Below, in pieces: positions 7,640-13,860 of a stretch of 23,894 nt of DNA (position 1 is its first letter; every line of letters begins with the position of its first letter). Under the pieces are notes generated by a model, which saw only the letters and a list, made by a program, of their open reading frames with translations, did not search any database and had not been told where the DNA came from. This stretch comes from a virus, in IMG/VR virus record IMGVR_UViG_3300042465_000182, positions 1 through 23,894 of that record; one strand, written 5' to 3'. The translations under genes were made by a program, and so were the position numbers.

Positions 7640-9074
7640 TGGTCGGGCTCAGAATCAATTCAGCGCCCATGATGGCAACTTTTACTGGATCGGTGCCAGA
7701 CACTTCATAGACCCTATCCCGCAGCTTCAGCGTCATGCCCAGCCGGCGCCAGAACACGCGCTGGTAGTACGCGCCGATCTTGCCCATTGGTGACCAATGC
7801 TCACTACTCCACGTATGGCCACCATCGTCCGACCAACGCAACATGACCTGCGGGTCGTCACCCTGGCCAGTGGCCAAACCAGTGCCAGATTCGCAGTCCA
7901 GTTGCAAACTGTGGTGAGCGGTACGCTTGAGGTTGTTTTGACCGCTGGGCAAGGCTCGCCATGAGCGCAGCCACTTTTGAGGCTCATCATAGTCAGCGTA
8001 GACATCCAAGGTCATTTTGTAAATGTTGCCATTTTCAAAGTCACCAACAATGGTGTTGCCAATAAAATTACATTGGCAGTTAGACCGATGACGGGTAAAA
8101 GAACCGTTGTCCCAGCCAGCACGTTCATGCCACGCTTGGGTGGCCACGTCGTAGACCCATGTGGCGTTAGCCGTGGGGAACGTCAGCACATAAAAGGCGT
8201 GGCCTTCTTGCTGGTATGTGTACGCAATTGCGTCTGAAATGTTGCGGTACTGGGCAATTGCATACTCAATGGCGTGGGTGGATACCCGTTGGCCGGTGTA
8301 GCCGTTTGCTCGGTAAACGATACCTTGGCCACGGGCATCAGTGCCGAGCCAAAACAAACCGTTGTCCAGCTTGGCCACTGAGAACGCAGCCACGCAACCA
8401 ATTTCGTTAAACGCGCCTTGGATGCGCGCCAAGGGAAAATCGGCCAAGCCAGCGTCGTACCAGACTTCGATTGAGTCGGTACCAAACATCCATGCTTCAC
8501 GGTGGTCTATGTTGATGGCCACCAAGCCGTCGGGTGAGCCTTCAGTGCTGGCAAAATCCAGCGGATCAACCGACAAACCATCCAACAAAGATGTCACCCA
8601 CACCTTTTGGCTATTGGGCTCATTGAACACAAAATAGCCGTCCAAGTAACCTACAGTCACCGCGCCAGGAAAATCTGGGTCAGTGATCTGTTGAAACACA
8701 TCGGTGACTTCGTTGTAGATGTAGCTGTCAGGATTGCAGGCAAAGAAAAGCTGGGTCCCGTTGTCAGCGATAGACACGGGGCCCGTGCCGGTCACATTGC
8801 CCAAAAAAGTGGGCGCTGCGGTCATGCTGTCAAGTTTGTAGACCTCGTTGCCAGACACCACAAAGATGTTTGACCCATTGGTCTGGTGGGCCCACAAAGC
8901 CCGAATAGGGCCTGTGCCAACTGTTTGCAAAAACTCCAACCCAGGGCACCGCGTCAAAAAAGCCGCAGTTTTGCCACCGTCTGGCGTGGCTTCTGGATAC
9001 AGATTGACCATGCGGTTGTCGGCAGCGTTGATGCTGCGAGCAACGTAGCTGGAGCCAAGAATTGGCGTTTGCAT
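7632..9074 (-). CDS. Packaged-DNA stabilisation protein, P22 gp10-like tail hub component
   Basis: The 480-residue length is close to P22 gp10 (472 residues). In P22, gp10 follows gp4 on the portal and plugs the tail so packaged DNA stays inside. The N-terminal 'ARSINAADNRMVNLYPEATPDG...TRCPGLEFL' and the series of beta-propeller-like strands ('ALWAHQTNGSNIFVVSGNEVYKL', 'LFFACNPDSYIYN', 'VGYLDGYFVFNE') fit the family. Its position directly after the gp4-like gene repeats the P22 order. The ATG at 9074 shares its A with the upstream stop (TGATG), so translation is probably coupled; no strong separate ribosome binding site is seen. Confidence 0.8.
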   Translation of the reverse strand: MQTPILGSSYVARSINAADNRMVNLYPEATPDGGKTAAFLTRCPGLEFLQTVGTGPIRALWAHQTNGSNIFVVSGNEVYKLDSMTAAPTFLGNVTGTGPVSIADNGTQLFFACNPDSYIYNEVTDVFQQITDPDFPGAVTVGYLDGYFVFNEPNSQKVWVTSLLDGLSVDPLDFASTEGSPDGLVAINIDHREAWMFGTDSIEVWYDAGLADFPLARIQGAFNEIGCVAAFSVAKLDNGLFWLGTDARGQGIVYRANGYTGQRVSTHAIEYAIAQYRNISDAIAYTYQQEGHAFYVLTFPTANATWVYDVATQAWHERAGWDNGSFTRHRSNCQCNFIGNTIVGDFENGNIYKMTLDVYADYDEPQKWLRSWRALPSGQNNLKRTAHHSLQLDCESGTGLATGQGDDPQVMLRWSDDGGHTWSSEHWSPMGKIGAYYQRVFWRRLGMTLKLRDRVYEVSGTDPVKVAIMGAELILSPTNA

Positions 9075-9790
9075 CAGTAATTACCGGCGTAGATGTTGAA
9101 CCGCTGACGTGAGGCCACAATGGCGTAAGGCATAGACATGATGTCGTCAGGATTGTTGATGCGCTTCAGGTTGCGCTTGCTGGTCATTGCAATGCGTTGC
9201 ACTTGGGGGCTTGGCTCCACGCCAAACTCAGGCGCAATTTCCATTGCCAAGTTATAAACAAACGCCCGCAGATAACCTGGTGGAAACAAGATATTGGTCA
9301 CCAAATTGGCAGGCTCACTTAACTTTTGCACACTGATAAAGTGCCATTCCAAGTCCCGTGTAGGACGCGGATAAATGTACATTTCAACATCAGGGTAAGT
9401 CATGTTGACAAAAATGACCTGCGGGTACGTGCTGGTCACAGTCTTGACTGCAATGCCGTTGTACTGTTGTTGGTTAATGAATTTGATACCGTAAGACACA
9501 TTGGTGCCTGGATCGCGGTAGTAGGTAGCGTCATCCAACAACACAGGACGCAGGCCAACAAAGTTGCCTGATGGGCCAAGAGTGCGCTTAATTTCACCGG
9601 CAGGCCAAGTAAACGTCTGATCTTGGGTGCTAAAAACCGATAGGCGTTCGGTGTTCCATGAATCAATCATCTGATTCAGCGCCATCAGCGAATCTTGAGA
9701 CACTGACGCGGAAGTTGTCTCACCTTCGGCCAACACACCAAGCAATCGCAATGCTCTATTGATTTGATCGCCAGCGGTATAGATGGCCAT
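9074..9790 (-). CDS. Head-tail adaptor / tail accessory factor, P22 gp4-like
   Basis: The 238-residue protein is probably the first tail component to bind the portal after DNA packaging. The N-terminal helical part 'AGDQINRALRLLGVLAEGE' and 'ALNQMIDSWNTERLSVFS' (about 5-55) is typical of the gp4-type adaptor family. A beta-rich middle follows, and the C-terminal helical part 'PPGYLRAFVYNLAMEIAPEFG' (about 172-192) also fits. P22 gp4 has 166 residues, so this protein is longer. A role like T7 gp11 is the alternative. GGAG lies 7 bases upstream of the ATG at 9790. It stands between a small conserved protein gene and the gp10-like gene, as expected for this module. Confidence 0.75.
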   Translation of the reverse strand: MAIYTAGDQINRALRLLGVLAEGETTSASVSQDSLMALNQMIDSWNTERLSVFSTQDQTFTWPAGEIKRTLGPSGNFVGLRPVLLDDATYYRDPGTNVSYGIKFINQQQYNGIAVKTVTSTYPQVIFVNMTYPDVEMYIYPRPTRDLEWHFISVQKLSEPANLVTNILFPPGYLRAFVYNLAMEIAPEFGVEPSPQVQRIAMTSKRNLKRINNPDDIMSMPYAIVASRQRFNIYAGNY

Positions 9791-9792
9791 GT

Positions 9793-9987
9793 TTATGCTC
9801 CTTGTTCGACCACCTCTGTGGGTCGGCTACGACGACGTTTGACTTCCAGTTCGTTGACGACAGGAGCCGCCTCAACAGGCGTGTCTAAAGTATATCGCAC
9901 CCAGCCATTTTTTTCATCAAACTCAGCTTCCATTTCCATGTAAGCTATTTTTCGGCCGTGAATTTCGTGCTGAAGATAAATTTGCAT
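9793..9987 (-). CDS. Small conserved phage protein of unknown function
   Basis: The 64-residue protein has an N-terminal beta-rich half (MQIYLQHEIHGRKIAYMEME, then 'NGWVRYTL') and a basic C-terminal tail with RRRSR (about 51-55). I recall similarly built short proteins, with an 'LEVKRRR' ending, between coat and adaptor genes of related phages, but know no function. The start ATG at 9987 has no obvious ribosome binding site; a GC hairpin lies just upstream (9995-10013), so initiation may depend on coupling or structure. It ends two bases before the adaptor gene starts. Confidence 0.55.
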   Translation of the reverse strand: MQIYLQHEIHGRKIAYMEMEAEFDEKNGWVRYTLDTPVEAAPVVNELEVKRRRSRPTEVVEQGA

Positions 9988-9994
9988 ATGAAGA

Positions 9995-10013
9995 AGGGGG
10001 TGATTAGCCCCCT
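9995..10013 (-). terminator. GC hairpin behind the head-fibre-like gene, possible weak terminator
   Basis: On the minus strand AGGGGG pairs with CCCCCT around a 7-base loop (CTAATCA). It lies 7 bases after the stop at 10021 and is followed only by TTCTTC, so it lacks a proper U-run. It may act as an mRNA stabiliser or weak terminator, and it sits directly before the start codon at 9987. Confidence 0.4.
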
Positions 10014-10020
10014 AGTTGGT

Positions 10021-10341
10021 TTAAGACAACAAACCAAGAGTTTGAAGTTTAGTTTCTAATTGCGTTACGCGGGCTTGCAAATTTGCAATCACCGACAACA
10101 CTGAATTACCCTCATCTTTGGTAACAAAACCAAATGGGGTTGTTTGAGTCAAGTCTTGAATTGCAAAGTCTGGCGTACCAGGTGCAGTAGACGTGATTGT
10201 AGTTAAGGCAGCAGTGTTGGCCGCAGGCTTAGTTGTTGGAGTAGCACCGTAGAACCCAGCAGTTCCACCAGATTTACCCATGACTGCGCCGTCAAGTTGT
10301 GCATCTTCAAATGCAACGCCTACAGCTTTTGTATTTGGCAT
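10021..10341 (-). CDS. Head fibre-like / capsid surface protein
   Basis: The 106-residue protein has an N-terminal 'VGVAFEDAQLDGAVMGKSGGTAGFYG' type region (about 7-32), a Thr/Ala/Pro linker, and a C-terminal heptad-like helix 'SVIANLQARVTQLETKLQTLG' (about 82-103) that should form a short coiled coil. I recall this layout from proteins annotated as phage head fibres (phi29 gp8.5 type), in which trimers stand on the capsid. Strong AAAGGA ribosome binding site upstream of ATG 10341. It follows the coat gene by one gene and sits between two hairpins. The name rests on pattern memory. Confidence 0.6.
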   Translation of the reverse strand: MPNTKAVGVAFEDAQLDGAVMGKSGGTAGFYGATPTTKPAANTAALTTITSTAPGTPDFAIQDLTQTTPFGFVTKDEGNSVLSVIANLQARVTQLETKLQTLGLLS

Positions 10342-10355
10342 GATTTTTTTCCTTT

Positions 10356-10378
10356 AAAAAATAGGGGCCGAAGCCCCC
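10356..10378 (-). terminator. Rho-independent terminator with UUCG tetraloop
   Basis: On the minus strand GGGGC pairs with GCCCC around a TTCG loop (377-364 in the 10 kb numbering), followed by TATTTTTT. It lies 8 bases after the stop of the 143-residue gene and 15 bases before the next start codon. UUCG loops are unusually stable, and this is the most canonical terminator in the window. Because genes on both sides belong to the same module, it is probably an intra-operon attenuator. Confidence 0.85.
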
Positions 10379-10386
10379 ATTTAGGT

Positions 10387-10818
10387 TTAAGACACGCGGT
10401 AAATTGAGTACGCTGCGTCACCTGTTTTGCGGAAACGGAACGTGCCAGATGTGTTGCTGGTTTTAGTCAGCGAATCTTGGATCGTGTCGTTACCAACAAG
10501 GGTGTTGCCCGTGCCAGCGGTGAAAACTACGTCATTTGCTGCATTGTCACCAATGTTGATGAACGAGCAATCAAATGTCGAGCCAACTTTAAGGCTAGAG
10601 AACGCAGCGTCAAGCAATGCGCCTGTTGGGAACACATAGGCACCTGCGTCTGTGCCGCCGGAGTCCATAGTGCACACACCGGCAGCCAAATTGTCTGCGG
10701 TGATAGTGACAGACGCGCCGGTCAATGCGACAGGTGCGCTAGTGTTGTAAAAACTGATTTCGCCAAGATTGCCGTCACCAACTTGGTAACCGCTTGCGCC
10801 GTTAGGTAAAGTAGCCAT
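10387..10818 (-). CDS. Beta-rich putative head decoration protein
   Basis: The 143-residue protein is Gly/Thr/Ala/Asn-rich with alternating hydrophobic residues, indicating a beta fold. It has three cysteines (in GVCTMDSG, FDCSFIN), no membrane segment and no signal peptide. The ending 'SGTFRFRKTGDAAYSIYRVS' resembles the C-termini of phage virion surface proteins. It is the first gene after the coat gene, has a strong AAGGA ribosome binding site, and is bracketed by two UUCG terminators, all suggesting a high-copy structural product. I cannot assign a family; a decoration or cement protein is an inference. Confidence 0.55.
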   Translation of the reverse strand: MATLPNGASGYQVGDGNLGEISFYNTSAPVALTGASVTITADNLAAGVCTMDSGGTDAGAYVFPTGALLDAAFSSLKVGSTFDCSFINIGDNAANDVVFTAGTGNTLVGNDTIQDSLTKTSNTSGTFRFRKTGDAAYSIYRVS

Positions 10819-10842
10819 GATTTATTCCTTTGAAAAGATTTA

Positions 10843-10862
10843 GAAAACGGGGCCGAAGCCCC
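10843..10862 (-). terminator. Rho-independent terminator behind the coat gene, UUCG tetraloop
   Basis: On the minus strand GGGGC (10862-10858), TTCG loop, GCCCC (10853-10849), then GTTTTC. It starts 7 bases past the coat stop codon. The U-run is short (four), so partial read-through to the next gene is likely. Confidence 0.75.
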
Positions 10863-10868
10863 ATTTGA

Positions 10869-12077
10869 TTAGCCCCACATGCGGCAGGCCATTTGTGGAC
10901 GGATTGTGCTGAAGCCATACAGAACGTCAATACGGCAAGGCATACGGTCGTTGTTGATGTCGTACTGACGAACAACGCGCAAGCTGATACCGTTATGAAC
11001 TGCGCGAGCAGCCATATCGACGCCTTGAGGCAACAACAAGTCGGCGGTCGCAAATGTGATCGCGTCTTTGTGGTAGATCAAGTTCTGAGCGTAGGCAGTA
11101 GAAGCAGCGCCAACAAATGTCACGGCCTTGCTAGTAGCAGGCAGCACGTTCATGGTGGCCAGTGCGTGGTTGGCCGAATACATAGGCGCAACAGTCACAG
11201 TCCAAGTGCCAGCCACAGCAGTGGCGGCAGCCAAAGCTACAAACTGGAACAAAGAGCCAGTGGTTTCACGGGTCTGTGGGTTGACAGCAAAGCAATCAGC
11301 AATAGTGAACACGTCGCCAGCGGCGATGGTAGTGGTCACAGAGCCTTGAGCCAGAGTCAAAGTAGAAGAGCCTTCAGAAGTTACAGCGGCGCTGGTTGTG
11401 GTGGATGCAGAAGCATCACGTGAGCCAGTGGTGTGCTGCTTGATTGACTGAGACATGTTGATCTCATCAAAGCCCAACACGCCAGTGCCCATCATGCCGT
11501 TCTTGAACTGCTTGCTGATGGTGTCGGTGGGGTTGAACAAACCTTTCATGCCTTCGACCAAACCAGCGTTAGCGGCTGGGTTGACGGTAGCGTAACGTGG
11601 TGACATCACGGCAGCGTTCTCGTTCAGCTTCTGTTGGGCTTGCAACAAGACCAAAGAAGTAGAAGGAGTGGTGCCTGGGGTGCCAACGGTGTTACCGATG
11701 GTTTTGTACGCATTGGCAACGTCAGCATCAATGCTGGAGGCCAACTGGCTGATACGAGGCTTCAACACACGCTCTGCGAAGTCGTCCAATTGCATGGTCA
11801 ATTCAGCAGATGTGAAGTTCACGCCGATGTGCTTTTGTGAAGCAACAGTCAAAGTGGTGAACTGTTCGTTGTCGTCCTGAACTTGCAGGGCGGCACCGTC
11901 AGTTACCAGAGCGCGGTCGGGTAAACGAATACGCAGTGTAGAACCAATCTTGGCACCTTCAACAGCAAAGCTGTCGTCGTACTGACGGTTCACGTTACGG
12001 GTGAGCACCAGGTTGTTCTCGAGAATCTCGAGAGCTTTGCGGGTGATCATGTCGATCGTTAAGATACTATTAGACAT
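10869..12077 (-). CDS. Major coat protein, P22 gp5-like
   Basis: The 402-residue length compares with 430 for P22 coat. The N-terminus 'ILTIDMITRKALEILENNLVL' and 'RQYDDSF...AKIGSTLRIRLPDR' (about 5-56), then 'QKHIGVNFTSAELTMQLDDFAERVLKPRISQLA' split around about 82-113, are characteristic of the P22 coat family, an HK97 fold with an inserted domain. A Thr/Ala/Ser-rich stretch at about 220-260 corresponds to the insertion-domain region. It lies directly after the scaffold gene, as in P22, has AAGGAT 7 bases upstream of ATG 12077, and is followed by a strong terminator, fitting very high expression. Confidence 0.9.
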   Translation of the reverse strand: MSNSILTIDMITRKALEILENNLVLTRNVNRQYDDSFAVEGAKIGSTLRIRLPDRALVTDGAALQVQDDNEQFTTLTVASQKHIGVNFTSAELTMQLDDFAERVLKPRISQLASSIDADVANAYKTIGNTVGTPGTTPSTSLVLLQAQQKLNENAAVMSPRYATVNPAANAGLVEGMKGLFNPTDTISKQFKNGMMGTGVLGFDEINMSQSIKQHTTGSRDASASTTTSAAVTSEGSSTLTLAQGSVTTTIAAGDVFTIADCFAVNPQTRETTGSLFQFVALAAATAVAGTWTVTVAPMYSANHALATMNVLPATSKAVTFVGAASTAYAQNLIYHKDAITFATADLLLPQGVDMAARAVHNGISLRVVRQYDINNDRMPCRIDVLYGFSTIRPQMACRMWG

Positions 12078-12100
12078 GGAAAAAATCCTTCAAAAATTGT

Positions 12101-12883
12101 TTAGCGGTTTTGTGCTTCCCACTTTTTTCGTTGTCTTGCTCTTTCAGCTTCAATCCACTGCGAATCGGTCATGGTCTTGGTAGACCGTGGATCAGTAGTG
12201 TCATAAGCTGGTCCCCCAGAGGAGCGAGCAGTTACAGGCGAAATCGGTGCTGGCGCAGACGTAGTTCGTTTCACGGGAGGATCGTTGGCCATTTTGGCCT
12301 CAATCTTCCCAATTTCTTTAGCCTGCATGATAGGCGCAAGACGAGAAATTCGATCTGCTTCCTTGGGGTTGGCGCCGAGGTAGTAAGCTACTTCAGGTCC
12401 TATGTCCGAGGCTCGGATCGACTCAGCCATCACGTCAGTAATTGGAAGTTTCGGGTTGTAGGCAACTTGTTCAAAGTCGTCGTACTTGTTCCGAGCTTCT
12501 TCTTCGCGTTCGTGATAAGACTCAAGAATTGCAGATTGCTGCCTTGCTTGTTCTCGCTGGGCTAACAGTTGTTCAGCTTTCTGATAGGCCAATGCGTCTG
12601 CATAGTCTTCAGGGCTGTCAAACTGATCGACCGGCGGGATACTTGCTGGCGCTCTCAGCGTCTGGGCTTCCGCTTGACGTTGATTCTGCTCTCTTTCCCA
12701 CTTACGTTGTTCTCTTGCAAGCCTTTTGCCAATTGCTGCATCAAGTTCATCTTGGGTAAAAACCCTTGACTCTTTTGCTTCGTCGGCGACTTCCGGCGTT
12801 TGTGTAGCTTCCTGAGTGGCCGTCACTTGTGGAGCTGGCGCGGAGTCTACTTCCGCTAAGGGTTGTTGGACTTCTTCAGTCAT
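12101..12883 (-). CDS. Head scaffolding protein
   Basis: The 260-residue protein would guide coat assembly and leave the head before packaging. It is highly charged, with a Pro/Ala/Gln-rich acidic N-terminus, then 'FTQDELDAAIGKRLAREQRKWERE' split around about 42-67, a long helical Glu/Gln/Arg region (about 80-135), 'GPEVAYYLGANPKEADRI' (about 162-179), a Pro/Ser linker, and a basic C-terminal helix ending ERARQRKKWEAQNR. The basic C-terminal helix is where P22 scaffold binds coat. Its position between portal and coat agrees. P22 scaffold has 303 residues. AGGAT precedes ATG 12883. Confidence 0.85.
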   Translation of the reverse strand: MTEEVQQPLAEVDSAPAPQVTATQEATQTPEVADEAKESRVFTQDELDAAIGKRLAREQRKWEREQNQRQAEAQTLRAPASIPPVDQFDSPEDYADALAYQKAEQLLAQREQARQQSAILESYHEREEEARNKYDDFEQVAYNPKLPITDVMAESIRASDIGPEVAYYLGANPKEADRISRLAPIMQAKEIGKIEAKMANDPPVKRTTSAPAPISPVTARSSGGPAYDTTDPRSTKTMTDSQWIEAERARQRKKWEAQNR

Positions 12884-12925
12884 TTTTGAATCCTAAGATC
12901 CCCTGGTGATCCGCACCAGTACGGG

Positions 12926-13201
12926 TTATTCATAAATCACGGTCATAGATACGTCACCAGAAATGACAACGTACAGACCTTTGTTGAATGCAATTCCACC
13001 AATATCGCCACTTAACATCCGAACAGATGCCGAAGTAGGCGTGAATTGATGAATTAACTCTGGGTCAGCTGTGTTTGCCGTGGCTGAATCATACATCGTA
13101 ACTCGCGGTGTAGTCGCCGCCGAGCTAACGAAAAAACCTTTAATCTTGCCAAACCCTACTTTGAGTTGGGTAGATGCCGTAATGTGTTTGTATTGTGACA
13201 T
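12926..13201 (-). CDS. Small beta-rich phage protein, second of a tandem paralogous pair
   Basis: The 91-residue protein is close to the 93-residue product encoded just upstream. Shared residues include QY.H at the start, Q.KVG.GK.KG.FVS, YD.AT, DP, FTP, LSGD.GGI.FNKGLY and the ending YE. The fold is probably all-beta with no membrane segment. It starts 5 bases after its paralogue's stop, with only a weak GAG ribosome binding site, so coupling is likely. Function unknown; a capsid- or portal-vertex-associated role is suggested only by location between the portal/DUF5856-like genes and scaffold. Confidence 0.6.
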   Translation of the reverse strand: MSQYKHITASTQLKVGFGKIKGFFVSSAATTPRVTMYDSATANTADPELIHQFTPTSASVRMLSGDIGGIAFNKGLYVVISGDVSMTVIYE

Positions 13202-13206
13202 GGTGT

Positions 13207-13488
13207 TTACTCGTAAAAAACCGTGCAGTTGACAGTTGTACCGCCTTTGTCAATGTACAGGCCTTTATTAAAATAAATACCGCCGTCATCGCCGCTTAAC
13301 AAATACATGGTGTTAGCCGATGGTGTAAAGGTATCAAGAATTACAGGGTCGCTAGTGCTGGATGTGGCAGTGTCATACACCGCCAAAGTAGGTGTGCCAG
13401 AGGCTGTGCTTACAAAAATCCCCTTGAGCTTTCCAGCCCCAACCTTGATCTGAGCGTCAGCGTTGTTATTGTGAAAATACTGTGCCAT
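13207..13488 (-). CDS. Small beta-rich phage protein, first of a tandem paralogous pair
   Basis: The 93-residue protein opens MAQYFHNNNADAQIKVGAGK and ends TVNCTVFYE. The pattern 'LKGIFVSTASGTPTLAVYD' and 'LSGDDGGIYFNKGLYI' is shared with the next gene at roughly half of positions. An AAGGA ribosome binding site lies 6 bases before ATG 13488. I recall single or repeated copies of such small proteins next to portal genes in environmental podophages, but no known function. Confidence 0.6.
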   Translation of the reverse strand: MAQYFHNNNADAQIKVGAGKLKGIFVSTASGTPTLAVYDTATSSTSDPVILDTFTPSANTMYLLSGDDGGIYFNKGLYIDKGGTTVNCTVFYE

Positions 13489-13497
13489 GATGTGTCC

Positions 13498-13860
13498 TTA
13501 TGCTAAGTATTTGAGTTTGTAGATGGTGCGAAGATAAATCTCAACAATGTTGTCAATAAGCTGTTGCAATGACGAATCTGTTTTGTCTGCAACCTTATAC
13601 CGAGCACCTTCGATTTCAGCCAACGAGCTTTCTAAAAACTCAATGATGTTGGAAGTCTTGGTTGCCGAATGCAAAGTGATGGGGCCAATCAAACCATGAC
13701 GGCCTTGGTAGGCTTCAGCAAAATCATCTGCCGCGCCAACAATGCGGTCATAGAAAATTTTAAGTGCTTCGTGCTTGCTGAAACTACGAGTATTTAAGTG
13801 AACGCTGTGCGTCACGTCCCGTGCTAGAAACAGTAAGCCTAAAAAATCAGCGGGTTTCAT
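13498..13860 (-). CDS. DUF5856-like helical phage protein
   Basis: The 120-residue protein is predicted almost entirely helical, with amphipathic helices suggesting a four-helix bundle somewhat like Dps/ferritin. Key patterns are 'MKPADFLGLLFLARDVTHSVHLNTRS' split at the N-terminus, 'FAEAYQGRHGLIG' (about 48-60), 'FLESSLAEIEG' and the ending YLRTIYKLKYLA. I associate these with the phage family DUF5856, whose function is unknown. Conserved-looking His (positions about 17, 21, 55) and Glu residues could bind metal, but this is speculation. The ATG overlaps the portal stop as ATGA, so it is translationally coupled to the portal. Confidence 0.7.
   Translation of the reverse strand: MKPADFLGLLFLARDVTHSVHLNTRSFSKHEALKIFYDRIVGAADDFAEAYQGRHGLIGPITLHSATKTSNIIEFLESSLAEIEGARYKVADKTDSSLQQLIDNIVEIYLRTIYKLKYLA

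Noticed and set aside
6126-7793. Long plus-strand ORFs opposite the fibre gene (177 and 200 codons)
   Set aside because: They are Val/Pro-rich shadows of the Thr/Gly/Asn-rich fibre and lack ribosome binding sites or family patterns.
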